Assembly (NCBI GenBank): GCA_011316305.1
Contig: SAUG01000018.1
Location: 62,001-126,000 of the forward strand
DNA from: Rusavskia elegans
Lineage: Eukaryota > Ascomycota > Lecanoromycetes > Teloschistales > Teloschistaceae
Length of the DNA stretch: 64,000 nucleotides
Reading direction: 5' to 3'
The notes under the pieces were generated by a model, which had not been told where the DNA came from, did no database searches, and saw only the letters and a list, made by a program, of their open reading frames with translations. This document shows positions 49,040 through 60,631 of this stretch, in pieces. Position 1 is the first letter of the stretch. Each line of letters starts with the position of its first letter. Made by a program: the position numbers and the translations under genes.

Positions 49040-49909
49040 ATGTACTGCAACAATTTTGCGTTACTTCTCCTGTCAGTACCCTTCTTGACACAGGCTGGTC
49101 CTGTCTCCTCTGTTGACCATACCGGCGGCTTTTCGGCGGACTTTTCAGGAAGAGTGACTGAACCTGCCTTGGGAACCCTAATTGCCCGAGCCGGCGATGA
49201 CGAACCTTGTAAAGACACCAAAGATTGCTTGAAAACGGGCGAGACAAACTGGAAGGCGTTGTTAGCAAAGCTCAAAGATGATTCTGCAAAGGACGTGGAC
49301 CAGTATGATGGCCTGCTCGCATCTGACTACTCTGACGTACCGACTCGAGACGCTACCCCGGACTCCAATGCTTTCGAGAAACTGTTTCAAGAAGATCTTC
49401 ACCTCGATTACACCGGGCGTTTCGCAGTCCATGCAGTCTCGAGCAAACGAGGTGGAAGCGAGGCTTTTGTGAACATGTTCAATACGAATCAAGGGACCGT
49501 GGTTGGCGTATTCAACGACAAGAGAGTCGATGACAAACAAAGTATGCCATTTTCTGAAGTCGTCTTCCAATGCTACAAAGCAGAGTGCGACGAGATTGAA
49601 GAACTCAAGAAATTCCAGTTCTTCGGTGTCTCGAACATAGGCAACACAGAGTACGGGATCATGATTGACGACATCTACAAAAGGAGAGGCGAGAAGAGGT
49701 TCGGCGAAGCCGCAAACAAATGGATAAAGTGGACCTATGACGAAAATCAGGATGATTTCCTCGCCTTTTTGGGCTCTCCAAAAATCGGTTTCCTCCTTAG
49801 GATACTGACGGATCATTCCAAGGCCTTCGGCAAGAGGATTCCCACTCACGTCTACACCAACAAGTGGAAGAGTTCTGTTTATGTCTTGATCGACCAGTAC
49901 AAAGATTGA
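49040..49909 (+). CDS. Secreted protein of unknown function, 289 aa
   Basis: The frame is open upstream, but the ATG at 49040 gives a signal peptide (MYCNNFALLLLSVPFLTQA), so I take it as the start. A dibasic-free pro-like segment (about residues 20-55) precedes two Cys in a CKDTKDC cluster, and a second Cys pair sits in FQCYKAEC. The rest is charged and globular, with aromatic-rich helices (AANKWIKWTYDENQDDFLAFLG) and ends KSSVYVLIDQYKD. Four Cys in the mature protein suggest two disulphides. No catalytic motif is recognised. A good TATA box lies upstream. It belongs with the other secreted proteins of this part of the window. Confidence 0.78.
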   Translation: MYCNNFALLLLSVPFLTQAGPVSSVDHTGGFSADFSGRVTEPALGTLIARAGDDEPCKDTKDCLKTGETNWKALLAKLKDDSAKDVDQYDGLLASDYSDVPTRDATPDSNAFEKLFQEDLHLDYTGRFAVHAVSSKRGGSEAFVNMFNTNQGTVVGVFNDKRVDDKQSMPFSEVVFQCYKAECDEIEELKKFQFFGVSNIGNTEYGIMIDDIYKRRGEKRFGEAANKWIKWTYDENQDDFLAFLGSPKIGFLLRILTDHSKAFGKRIPTHVYTNKWKSSVYVLIDQYKD

Positions 49910-50599
49910 GCAGGAAAGCGGCAAGAAGTTCTTCTGGATCGCAAGTCTTGCGATTTGAACATGTACGGGAAGTTACGTGCAGGTGGTGGTTGGTACATGA
50001 AAACATTACCGAAATTGTCGAGGGATCAGCGCTTTGTTGATTTTCGAGTGTTACCCAGTCCTAGCGTGCCCCGTTGTCATGTATTCTCGTGTTGCGTTCT
50101 CCGACTTGTACACTCTTTGAGCCCTTATACAATTTGACGAAGAATCTTTGATCCTATATGGGACGTGTGCAAATAGACGTGTTGATTCAGCTTAGTATAT
50201 CAAACTCCGTTTCCCTTTCTCCCAACCCAGTCTGTTACATTGGGTTTTTCATAACGAGGATGAACTTAGTGACGAGCTTCAGCCAATTTCTTATTGAGCG
50301 GCGGGAGCTGTTTGGCGCACGGCAGATGAGATGAAGCCCCAAATACGTAAGTTATCGGCAGGCTCGCGAATCGGCTGCCTATATATCCTATTTATGGAAA
50401 GCTGTCTTTGCCTAGACCACTGCTGACCGAAAGTGCTTGATGTCATTTTGGCCTCTTACGAAGAGGCTGGATCTTTGCTCTGCCCAGGAGAGAATGAATT
50501 TGCAGTAATGGCAATCCTCTACCCTCTTCTCCGACAGTAGAATTCTCATCACACCTCGGAGATTGACCAGCTCTTTGCCCACAACATATTCACAATTAA
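49910..50599. other. Intergenic, no gene seen
   Basis: Convergent 3' flanks of 49040-49909 and 50600-51403. No recognisable elements. Confidence 0.45.
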
Positions 50600-51403
50600 C
50601 TATGTCGGGGCATTCATTTTAAACCGGTACGTTCGTACGATGCTCTCAACGCCAGTGTGGCCTTTCTCTTTGGCCACGGCAACGGCGTCTCTACCATGCC
50701 CATCAACAGCATCGACATGGGCTCCTCGATCGAGCAGCAATTTCACCACACCTTCGTACCCCTCAGTCGCCGCGACCATCAAAGGTGACTCCCCTCTTGG
50801 TCCCATGGCACGATTCACATCCGCTCCACAATCCAACAAACAAGCTACAAGCTCCACGCTCCCGCCCTCGACGACTTCCCGTAACGCTCCCGACTCCTTC
50901 ACATTCGCCCCCCTCGACGCTAGAAATCTCACCCGTCTCATGGTAACCTCATCCTCAACCGCGCACCGCACCACCATCCGGAGCAAATCGTTCCCGTCGT
51001 CAAAGCCGGTGTTTATATCTCCGCCGTGCGCGAGCATGAAGTCGATATACTCGAATCTGATGTTCCGAATCGCGATGTTGAACTGCTGATGACCATCCCG
51101 GACTACGGACCCTATCGTAGGCGGTGGCTCCGTGGCGGTGAAACAGTTCGGATCCCGCTGGAAGGAGGTCTCAGCGAGGGGAATATCGCCTCGGTAGGTG
51201 GCATCACGGAGACAATGCCATGGGATCGATGCCATGCCGTTTGGAGTGAGGTAGGTGTCCTCGAGGTAGGCAATAGGAAGGGGAAGTCGCCTTGTGAGGC
51301 AGCAGTGAGGAGATGGTCGATGGAAGGGTGTGGAGGGTTGGGAACAGAAGCTGCGCCGGGAGGATGGGGAAAGGCTTAGCCAGGATGTCATAGTAATTGT
51401 CAA
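50600..51403 (-). CDS. Ankyrin-repeat protein (5' end uncertain)
   Basis: The frame ends at 50600. Its C-terminal two thirds form ankyrin repeats: FNIAIRNIRFEYIDFMLAHGGDIN, RFLASRGANV, LREVVEGGSVELVACLLDCGADVN, SPLMVAATEGYEGVVKLLLDRGAHVDAVD and a last half-repeat (GRDAVAVAKEKGHTGVESIV). About four to five repeats, serving protein binding. The N-terminal 60-80 residues of this frame look unnatural. Another frame over about 51240-51340 reads LLTAASQGDF, itself an ankyrin-like start, and a third opens at ATG 51473 (MSQIRTPKKTG). The true 5' end therefore lies in a different frame through an unresolved intron or a frameshift, perhaps with ATG at 51473. Many fungal homologues have an N-terminal F-box; I cannot confirm one. 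Confidence 0.7.
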   Translation of the reverse strand: MTITMTSWLSLSPSSRRSFCSQPSTPFHRPSPHCCLTRRLPLPIAYLEDTYLTPNGMASIPWHCLRDATYRGDIPLAETSFQRDPNCFTATEPPPTIGSVVRDGHQQFNIAIRNIRFEYIDFMLAHGGDINTGFDDGNDLLRMVVRCAVEDEVTMRRVRFLASRGANVKESGALREVVEGGSVELVACLLDCGADVNRAMGPRGESPLMVAATEGYEGVVKLLLDRGAHVDAVDGHGRDAVAVAKEKGHTGVESIVRTYRFKMNAPT

Positions 51404-51740
51404 GAGACAGCGCAGCAGTGGTAGTCTTAGCGGTTCTGGAACCCGTTTTCTTCGGAGTTCTGATCTGGCTCATCTACTCCACTACATCTGGGTGGTTCCT
51501 TTCGTCTGAAGAACATCACCGTACCCCGTACGATCGCGGAGGCCAATCAGGTGGTCAAATTGACCTTGAGTGTTAGTTAGAATACAGAGTATTGCTCAGC
51601 CTCCACGGACCAAAGTTAAAACAGTACCTTTTAGTCGCCGGCATGACTGCGCCCAAGCATTTGCTACAAGTACCTGAATATTAGGAAGTTGCCTCAGTGC
51701 TCAGACTCCCTATATAGGAGCGTCATAGCCATACCGAGCC
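51404..51740. other. Possible 5' exon of the ankyrin gene, otherwise intergenic
   Basis: Minus-strand ATG at 51473 may be the real start of the ankyrin gene. The rest is unassigned. Confidence 0.3.
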
Positions 51741-53450
51741 AAATTAATTGTTTATACCAAGGCTACTAGCGGCTGACTAAGACGCCACTAGTAGGGAGTC
51801 TAAATTTAACTTCTAGATTTCTTGCCAGGTTTATACTTGTTCTTTCTCTAAACTTCCTATTTTCTTCTACGTAGTTATTTAGTTATTTGTTTTGGTTTTG
51901 GTGCCCGGTGAACCAGTGGTTCGGTAAGCAAATCAAGCGTTGGTATACCAGCATTAAATATACGATAGCAGAACTTATATCCCAGTTTAGTTAACGTAAA
52001 TAACGGTTCTTTCTATAGAATTTTAATTTAAATTTGCTTAGTAATATAACGTATCTTTCTACCGATAATTTAACGTAGAAATTTTTACAGATAAATATAC
52101 CTCGCAGTTATCGTTTCTTTTTTATTTACCAGCAATATAAGCTCTGTAATATCTAAAAGCTCTTGCGTACGTATATACTCCCGCTAACAGCTACAGCTGT
52201 AAGCTAAACCAGACGGTAGTATCTTTCTATATCCGTAACAACTATATCTACCCGTACGATCGTCGACTACCTCGTTATAACCAGAGCAACCTATTTTAAC
52301 TTCGATAAAAATAGCCTTTTTACCGCCCTTAAAACGCGCTATCCGACCTCTCTACCCCCTTTCAACCTAATCGATCGGGTAAAGCTTCTAGCCGTAGTAG
52401 CCAGCGTATTACCTGACGACCCTTTTAAAACTAAATAGGCTAAAGAGTACTTTAATAGCTTAGCGGAGCGTTTAGGTACGGGTTATACGATAAGTATAGC
52501 CGAGGCGACAGACGTAGATAATTACTTCGCAGTATAGCAGGTAGATATAGCGGAAATATTAGAAGCTGATAATTATATATAACGTCGAGGAAGGAATATA
52601 TAGTATTTAAATATAATAGAGGATTCGTAATCGAATAAAAAAGGAAATAGTTAAATAGAAATAATTAACTGCGCTATAAACCTTGCTTGACGAATATACC
52701 TTTAGCTATAAAAATTTCTTTTTACGTAAAATATAATAATCGTTGCCGTATATAACGTTGATAAAATATATATATATATATAAAAACTCAATATAACTCC
52801 AGACAGGAGTCCCCCAGGGGAAAATCTACGTAGTTATACAGAGTAAACAGTAACGTTAAATAAGTTAAACCGTTACCGTCGATACGTCTCGTAAGTCTAA
52901 TTCTCGTTTTTCTATCGATTTTCCTTGTCGCAATCTTAGTAAGAAATCTCTCTTTTTCGTCGACGTCGACGATAAGAATACGCCCTTTATCTCCTACGAT
53001 AAAAAGTCTCTCCGGGCCTAGGCCTACGCTCTAGCTAGCGACGCGAAGAGAAACGAAGACGAAAGCTCGAAGATCCGTTAAGATTCTCGAAAAAACGTCG
53101 AAAAAACGTAGAAAACCCTTATTTTTTAACGATAAAAGCTGGGAAAGTAAGAAATTTCTCGAATCTCGCTTCGATTATAACGAGACGGCTCTAGAAACAA
53201 CAAAAATCTCGCGACGGAAGGGGTTTGTTAAGTTTAAAAGCGTCGTTAAGTCTGTATTATTACGTTAAACGAAGAGGGTCTCTACGAGATTAAACGAGTA
53301 TTAACCTAACCGAAATTCGTAGTCCTGAACTTAGACCTACGACCGACAAAATTTGTCCGGTCTAGCTATATAGGATAGCTACTAGACTCTAGCTCGAGTA
53401 ATATTTAATCTCGCTTAAATTTCGGCGGTGCAGGTCTGAGTTCTGAGGCA
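51741..53450 (+). mobile_element. Second, less eroded transposon relic
   Basis: AT-rich and rich in TA, with CA/TG shortage but milder than the main island. At 51763-51793 an inverted repeat (CTACTAGCGGC/GCCACTAGTAG) lies near the left edge. A plus-strand decayed frame at about 52320-52600 reads LKTRYPTSLPPFNLIDRV and LLAVVASVLPDDPFK with TAG stops at likely Gln codons, so a protein was once encoded. The part from about 52880 to 53330 is unusually CpG-rich. At 52821-52838 there is a motif shared with 55944-55958. Element class not established; edges approximate. Confidence 0.55.
52821..52838. repeat. Shared AAAATCTACGTAGTT motif, copy 1
   Basis: AAAATCTACGTAGTTATA contains the palindrome CTACGTAG and ends in TA. 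Copy 2 is at 55944-55958. It may be the terminal inverted repeat of a TA-inserting transposon. Confidence 0.5.
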
Positions 53451-54040
53451 ATTAGGAAGTGTAAAAGAACTCAGCCCTACGCTCTCCAGCCAACCAGATT
53501 CCGAGTACCATGCCAAGCACTCGATATCCCTCTTATGATTGGCTCAAATAGGTGTCGCTGCATGTTGGTCAATCTCAGTGGAATCAAGGACTACCTCACA
53601 ATTCTAGTTGTAAGTCGTGTCGGTCCCGATATGGCCCAATAGGTTGTGTCCAACCTACGTACATCAGCGGAGTGAATCGAGTCCATTCCTTGGGTATACT
53701 ATCATAAGAAGGTTGCCTACAAAAGGCGTCCCAGATTCCTTGTCTGGGTCAATGCAGGTGCTTCCAGGTGCTCAACTGGGAGCTGCACCACTGTGGGTGT
53801 ATGAATATTATGGTCTGGCTATCTCTGCTACAATCAGAGTGCACCTTCAGCACGGGCCACCCATTCACTGTCGTTTATGTCTCTTCATGGTTTAATTACC
53901 GACCGAATGGTTGAAGCCGATGATTCAAGGACAGAGTCTGCATGGAGCTGCATGGAGGATACGAATGCTGTGGAACATAGGCACCAAGATCAGGGGCAAC
54001 TTCTGCCTGGTTTTGCCTGGTTCGCACGCCATTTCTACTT
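53451..54040. other. Intergenic, no gene seen
   Basis: No frame with protein character. Upstream flank of the membrane-protein gene. Confidence 0.4.
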
Positions 54041-55104
54041 ATGATATCTGTCATGTCTGCTGTCCCTGAGGTATGATGCGAGTGCGACTTGTCATTTCGG
54101 CCCACAATAAGACTCAAGGGACTCTTCTTGATTCTTGTCTTTTGCTTCGCACCTTTATCTCAAGCGTACCTCCGGCTGAAATTACAACACTGGTTCCCTT
54201 CTTCCGAGCAAAAATACATCGACGCAGCGGCTTCCTGTCAGCAAGAATTAGAAGATTATCGGCTCAACAACCGGACTCGTTGTGCCGCGCCATGTTACTG
54301 CGCTGCCACCTGTATATTCGACAAGACCGGGGGCGCAGATACCTCTGCTCAGGTGCTGCTTGGTCTGCTGCCAACTATACTGATGTTTCTTGGTCCAACG
54401 ATTGCAGAAGTTTCTGCTTTGTCGACTTACAGACCTTTACTCGCAATCACACTTGCCCTGGGATCACCAGCAACAAACATTATCCGGATACTTCGTCGTA
54501 TCGACCTCAATCAACCCTTCGTCCAACCACTATCGGCAAGCGCTCGCACATGGCCTGCATGGGTTTTTCGCCAAAGCCCCTTTCTTCGTAGCTCGTTGCG
54601 GGGCTTGAGTTATGTAGCTGCTCTTGCAGCAATCGCCAATAATATCTGGATCTCGATTTATACGGATCTTCGAACCATTATTGATTGGCGATGTGGAGTT
54701 TTGTTTATGCCGCTGGCCTGGAGCCTCGCTGCGGTACTCGTACATGCTTCGGGGATGCCGCTATTCGAGTTCGGCGACCTAGATCGGGTGGGCCGCGGGT
54801 CCGCTTTGCTGTCAAGTCGAAAATCTTTCAAACAGCAAGCACAGGAAAGGATTCCGTTCTTTCTGAAATTCTTCTATGGGTAGCGTCGTTCGGCGCTATT
54901 ATACAACTGACAACAGGGGTCTTGGTGCTATCTTCGATGGTTTTTGTCACTGTCACGGAAGCACTCCAGGTTTTTCTCCAGTATGCCCTCAGCTCTGTTG
55001 TTTGTCAGATCATCATGAACATGGAATTGGCGGGGATACGAATTGGAGGCAGCATTAAGCGCTACGCAGGCAGGGCTTCGGATGGCGTAGAGAGGACATC
55101 CTAA
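54041..55104 (+). CDS. Multi-spanning membrane protein, fungal family of unknown function
   Basis: Proposed exons 54041-54070, 54119-54787 and 54850-55104 (317 aa), with introns of 48 bp (GTATGA...CTCAAG) and 62 bp (GTGGGC...GGAAAG). The body is convincing. A hydrophobic N-terminal segment (GLFLILVFCFAPLSQAYL) is followed by an extracytosolic Cys cluster (TRCAAPCYCAATC), then membrane segments: VLLGLLPTILMFLGPTIAEVS, YRPLLAITLALGSP, LSYVAALAAIANNIWISI, VLFMPLAWSLAAVLVHASG and, in the next frame, ASFGAIIQLTTGVLVLSSMVFV. The LLPTIL.FLGPT.AEVS.LS and GVLVLSS blocks recall an uncharacterised family common in Pezizomycotina. The intron ends are weak, so the frame change near 54790-54850 could be a true frameshift and the first exon is a guess. 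The middle exon is solid. Confidence 0.6.
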
Positions 55105-56990
55105 ATTGGCAGATCAAGGGTTACATCTAATCCTTACTTCCGGCAGATCGACAGACTACTCTCTATGGTCAAAAGATGGATTTAATTTGAGAAGGAGAAC
55201 ACCAGTAGCAAAGGCTACCGCGTCCGGGACATCCTCGCTACCTTGGTCAATTGCGATTGTGGGCGCGCGTGAAAGCTGGAAAATAAGAGAACGAGCCAGG
55301 TCATCCGAGCTCGAGCACGACACGGGGATCGTCTTTTGCAAAAAAGCCCACAGCTTTGTAGAGGTTTTCATGTTTGCTCGATACTTAATGGCATCTGACA
55401 TTTTGTTCTTCACTCAGCTTGATACCAGCTGTTTCTTCCACAATGGCTTCAATCCTATCTTCAGTTCCGAGTCCAGCTTTCTGCCTTCCCCGCCCATGCA
55501 TTTACGTTCTTTCAACCTTCAAGGCACCTTGAAGGCACCCCCAAATATCTTAGTGCTACAGCCCTCCCGAGCGCCCTGCTCCTGGTAGTCGTTGTGATAA
55601 GCTGTACGGAAGACTATATAATCATTTTCTTTCTCTAGGGTGCTGAGTCAATATACCCAGTGGAAGCAAGAAGCAGCCCCTATCTTTAGCAGATGGTGCT
55701 ACGAATCTCCAAAGCTAGAGATTCTTTTGTCCTCATAGTGTCGCTTGTCTTGCGAAGATGATGCCTCGGAATGACGTACGAGATTTTGTGCCAGATTTGC
55801 TGATCAGATGCGGAATGTCTCTTCAGCTAATTATTAACGAGGCACGGCAGATTTGAGTATGTCGAAGATAAGTCAGACTCGTATGCACACACCAGGAGCC
55901 TATGATTCTGCTAGAGAACACTGTCTGCAGGAAGGCCTCGCTAAAAATCTACGTAGTTTTATAAGCCTGCCCCCACCCGGACAGTTTGCAGTTGTCGTCC
56001 TCAATAGGCAAGTGTGAAGGATTCTTTGTATTCCGAAAGGAAACACCATAACAAAGAGACGAAGGAGAGGGAGAGGAGAAAAGAGTATCAGTTTTTTAAT
56101 CCGCTATGTCGAAGGTATCCGAATACTTCTGTTTACCGCGAGCAGGGTTATAGAGCGGAATATAATTCTCAGTGGCAGCAGAAGGGATACTTATACCGTA
56201 GCACCCTCTCCTACCATAGCTTCTTCGCATCATCGAGGAAAGCGAACCAAACTCTCAACTCTCCAAGCACATGAGATTCCCGACTCCCACCACCTACTTT
56301 CGATGCAAACATCCTACCTCTATCCCCAACCATCTACCCAACTTCCAGCTGCTCATCCAAGCTCATCTCTTTCATGGCGACAGTTTTTAGTCTATATATA
56401 TCACCTTCTGCCCCTTTTTATCTCTAGCAGGCTTGGTACCTACACCTATCGCGCGACCTTCCTCTTCAGAACCGAAACACAGAATACGTGAATAGCCGAA
56501 ATGGGATACACCATCTCAAGCGCAACCTTTCCTGAGAGGGTATGTGCTTGATATCTTTAGTTATGACTCTGAGTTTCTTGAACAGAGAGTGGGAGGAGAA
56601 AACAACAAGGGAAATAATTTCAAGACTTGGAGGAAAGTTCGCGGAAGGGGATTTTGATCAAGGTGGGATCAGATGATCTTCCTTACCTACATACATACAT
56701 ACATCTTCCTCCTCCGGTTTTTGATTGCGGTAGTGTGCTGGTATCAACGTCCCTGGCCTTCTTCTTTTTCTTCTCTCCCTCGCTGGTGTTTGGATCGTTC
56801 ATGCTTCATGCCGATATCATCACCCGTGGTGCATTGCGGAGTTCTCACACCGGCCCTAGCCTATAATAAAGTAGAATACACTAAAGTTCAAGCCCCTCAA
56901 TGAAAATCGTAAGGTAAAATCCCAATAAATAACCTCTAGTAAAGACTCTCTCCCCACCCCCGTATCCACTTCAAAAAACAAACACAACCC
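55105..56990. other. Intergenic, no supported gene
   Basis: Frames at 55106-55588 and 56014-56274 lack motifs. It holds a TACA tetranucleotide run at about 56689-56703 and the second copy of the CTACGTAG motif. Confidence 0.45.
55944..55958. repeat. Shared AAAATCTACGTAGTT motif, copy 2
   Basis: Identical over 15 bp to 52821-52835, with the similar continuation TTATA. Confidence 0.5.
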
Positions 56991-57587
56991 CTATTCCTTC
57001 CCCCCCTCCCCCTCTTTCTCAACATCAAGCACCAACACCCCGCCCAACCCATCCTTCACAACCTCATCATCCACCACAAAAACCGCAAAAAACGCCGCTT
57101 CCTCACCCTCGCCCCCCGCATTTTCCCCCCTCACATGCCGACACCCGGGCGCCTCATAAAACGTCTCGCCCGCCCTCCGCACCGTCGGCTCCGTCTCATC
57201 GTTCATTTGGTCGGCGCTCGCGCCGCGGAGTATGAGCGCTGTTACGGCCGCGCCGCCGTGCGTGTGTGGCGGGGTGGCGGCGTTGGGGGGGAGGGTCACG
57301 AGGAGGGTTATTAGGGATTTGCCGGGGAGGTTGGAGGGGTGGTGGTGGGAGAGGAGGGTGACGGTTTCGCGGGGGCGGCTGTGTGCGTGGGGTGTTAGTG
57401 GGGGTGGGTGATGGGGATTGGGTTTGGTGTGATATGAGGTGTTTTGATAGGGGTAGATTTGGGGGTTTGTTCTTTGAAAGGGATGGAGGGAGGGAAGGGA
57501 AGGGAAGGGAAGGGAAAGACGTTACCCGTCGACGGTCCATACGCCTTCGTCGTTTTTGATTATCTTTTGTTGTGGGGGGGATGGCAT
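56991..57587 (-). CDS. Single-domain cupin protein
   Basis: Exons 57587-57526 and 57378-56991 give 149 aa. The 147-bp intron has GTAACG and CACAG ends and keeps frame inside a Gly codon. Cupin motif 1 is visible as PPHTHGGAAVTALILRG, with the two metal-binding His, and motif 2 as GETFYEAPGCRHVRGEN, whose His would complete the site. Length and order match small RmlC-like cupins, which bind a metal and act as isomerases, dioxygenases or binding proteins; the substrate cannot be told. The C-terminus is acidic and Gly/Glu-rich. No signal peptide, so cytosolic. The start MPSPPQQK at 57587 is chosen because the upstream extension in the same frame looks untranslated. Confidence 0.85.
57488..57516. 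repeat. (GGGAA)n repeat within the cupin intron
   Basis: About five GGGAA units. On the coding strand this is a TTCCC polypyrimidine run just after the 5' splice site at 57525. Confidence 0.8.
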
Positions 57588-57888
57588 TGTGGATGATGGT
57601 GTTTGGAGACAGTGATGGCTTGGTGCGAAGAAAGTATGGGAAAGTACCGATGTTATATGACGGAACCGCCGGTTCAGGATCCTTGTTGACCCTTTTATTA
57701 TGTCGTCACCGTACATTCGAAGGATTCCAACAGGTGCTTAAGAGATAGGCTGCGAATAACCTCTATCAAACTTCTAGTTGTTAGACACGCATGTCCACTG
57801 CATGGAAGACGGGGTTTAAGAGATATTTTTCATGGAACTCATAGGTATCATTACTTCCCGGATCGTACAACCCTTCCCACTCATCACA

Positions 57889-59831
57889 TCATCCCAACCC
57901 ATTAGCCACACACCCCCTCTCATCCTGCGTACACCACACCATCTGCACAACCCCCGCCCCCACTCCTCTCTCCACCATCCTTTCCCTCCAAACACCCAAT
58001 CTCTTTCCCACCTCCACAAGACTCCGATTCCTGCCCTCAGCATCTTGATTTCCGCTCCAGAGTACCTCCGCTGCGGCCGCCGCTCGGGGCCACACGACAG
58101 CATCAAAGTTGACAGGGTCCGTTTTTTCAGACCAGATGTGGACCTCGCCGCCTAGGATGAGGTCAAGGGAGGATGGGGGGATGTATGTTGCTGAAGAGGT
58201 GTTCGTGGTGGAGAGAGAGGCGAAAGGGGAGTGGGAGTAGATGAGGTGCCAGTTTTTGAGCGGGGTGCAGTAGTCGTTGTAGGGGTAGTAGGGGTTGGTG
58301 GTGGAAGGTGGTGGGTCGACCCAGGAGCCGTACCCGCAGTCGAGATACTAGTATCCCGTTATTTTGTGCGTCTAAGTGAAGTCACATTGTACTTACCCAG
58401 TAGTTGTAATTACCGGCGAGCACTTTATGTCCCTTTTGGACTGTCTTAGCGACGGATTCATCGCTCAGCCAGGTCTGAACGATGACGTCGGAGCCGAGAG
58501 TCAGATTCCAATCGAGTAGCATCTCTTCCCAGACAATGGGTGTCATGCCGGCCGCACGCACATAGTCGTGGTTGTAATCGACAAGGGTTTGGATCAGGGG
58601 CTGCAAGACCGAGGTTTGATTCGACCGGACGGTATCATCGAGACTGTAGGCATTGGGGTTAACCTCATCGCCGCCGGTGTGGAAATAGGCATTGTAAGGC
58701 GCCAGTCGTGGTAGCAGATCTTCCCAGAGTGTGTGCAGGAAATCATAGACAGCGGATGAATTGAGCTTCAAAGAGCCGCTTGGTGGTTCGGCGGCATAGG
58801 TGCTCCAATTCGGCTGGATGTTGTAGGCAGCGATGAGGTCGGGATAGGCCAGGGCGATGACTGATGTATGGCCGGGCATGTCGATTTCGATGTAGACTTG
58901 GACGCCTCTGTACATGCCGTATGCTTGAATCTCGGCTAGCTGCTGGGGACTATATGACAGTCCCTTGCGATATGCGCCTTTGGTTGATAATTCTGGCAGG
59001 GCGGGAATATCCAGAGGCCAGCTCTGAGCGTCGGTTGCATGCAGACGGAGGCGATTGAACTTGTTCCAGGCCAAGACATCGATGGTATGCATGATAAAAG
59101 AGGGTGGGTAGTAATTGCGAGATACATCCATGCTCAGCCCGCGGTGGGCGAACTTGGGCGCATCGAAGATGGCGACGGGCGCATAGGGGCAGTAGACGGC
59201 GGAATTGGTGGAGTGCTGGTAGAAGAGCTGGGTGAAGGTATCGAGAGCGCGTATGATGCCAATGCTGGAGATTGCAGTGATTGCGACGGTGCCAGTAGTT
59301 GAGATGGAGAGGGTGTAGTTCTCGCTGACCTCGCCGGCCATGGGTTTGAGGACGGCGGACGAGTCGGTCGCATTCTGCTGAATGGTCACATTCTTGATGA
59401 AGACTTTGGTGGCGTTGGCAGCAGGCTCGAAGTCGGAGTGTCGAGGATGGAACTTCCATGGGACGAAGGTGTCGTTGAGGAGGCGTTCCTGTGCGCGCTG
59501 GATGGCGGCTTGAACGATGGCATAGCTGCTCGCCGTATTGAGATTGGAGGTTCCATTGGGGACGGAAGATGACTGAGCTGCCGACTAGATCGATTGATCT
59601 CGTCAGCGACAGCTTGTTTGGAGATCATACAACTAATGCGCGAAGGTGTCTCACCTGGTTTGTGATTGCGTACTGGAAGGTGAGGTGGCGATCAAGCCAG
59701 ACGACTCCCTCGCCATGCTCGTACGATGCTGGCAGTGGCCACAAGGCTGAAGTCAATGGTGCGTGAAGAATAAAAAGAAGCAAAGGAAGATAGTATACAC
59801 AATATAATGATAGAAAGCACCGAGAGAACAT
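57889..59831 (-). CDS. Secreted beta-N-acetylhexosaminidase, GH20
   Basis: Exons 59831-59655, 59584-58397 and 58347-57889 give 607 aa, the usual length of fungal GH20 enzymes. Introns are 70 bp (GTGAGA...TCTAG) and 49 bp (GTAAGT...ACTAG), both phase 0. A signal peptide ends near LTSA and is followed by LWPLP, the typical start of the mature enzyme. The catalytic domain shows AHRGLSMDVSRNYYP, HATDAQSWPLDIP, YIEIDMPGHT and HTGGDEVN, where Asp365-Glu366 are the catalytic pair that acts through the substrate acetamido group. PIVWEEMLLDW, VIVQTWL and WYLDCGYGSW complete the active-site wall. The C-terminal half after the second intron contains GGEVHIWSE and ends CTQDERGCVANG. It releases terminal GlcNAc/GalNAc, acting in chitin turnover outside the cell. 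No key residue is missing. Confidence 0.93.
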
Positions 59832-60631
59832 GACGACGTTGGCCGTGGGGGCCAGATCCACTGCCGAGGTGTCGAGGATGTGGCCAACATCCAACGTGAG
59901 ACATCCAACGTCTCCGCTTCAACTGGCCTGTTGGTACTATATCTACTTTTTGGCCAGCAGGATGGCGCTTCTATTGCGCATCTCATATTACCTAGCAATT
60001 CAGATCTCTACGCTCGATGGGATTCCTTTCCCCTCTCCCCACTCCTCCGCCCTGTCCTCTGCAGTGACCGATGAGGCAGGTGCACCGTCATAATGCTGGG
60101 AGGAGTGACGCCGATGCAGCTGTAGATGCATCTGCATGTCATGTGCTGACCATGAGCTTGCAGATACAAACAGAGCACTGCAAGCACACATGAGGCCAAG
60201 ACCACGGCGTCGAAAGATGCAGCCAGAACACCTAGTGAGAGCTGAGCTATCGTTGGAACAATATCTCCCATCGAGGTACGGGCTGTTATACGCCCCCCAT
60301 TGCAATCCCCTGGCGAGGATGCCACCAGCCAGACGCGCCTTCTGGAAATTGCTACAAAGTCAACATGAGTAGCAGGAACCAAGGATCAAGCATGAAATTC
60401 GTCCTGAGGTAATGTAATCCAAGCTATATGTACAAACACTGCCTCCACTTGCTGAGAGCGATACTATGTGACGCTTAACCTTCTATCGTATGTCTTTCTA
60501 GATCTCGGCCCTTCATATCGTAGCAAAATCCCACAAGCAAATCCTATATCATCAAACGGTACACCCGCCACACGACCCAAATGGCCCAACATATAATCCC
60601 CGGTAATCCTGGACTCCGACTTGCGATTGTC
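59832..60631. other. Intergenic between hexosaminidase and pirin genes
   Basis: Promoter of the hexosaminidase gene and 3' flank of the pirin gene. No gene seen. Confidence 0.5.

Noticed and set aside
57816..58155. ORFs on both strands over the third hexosaminidase exon
   Set aside because: Shadows of the GH20 C-terminal exon, whose frame is fixed by splice sites and GH20 motifs.
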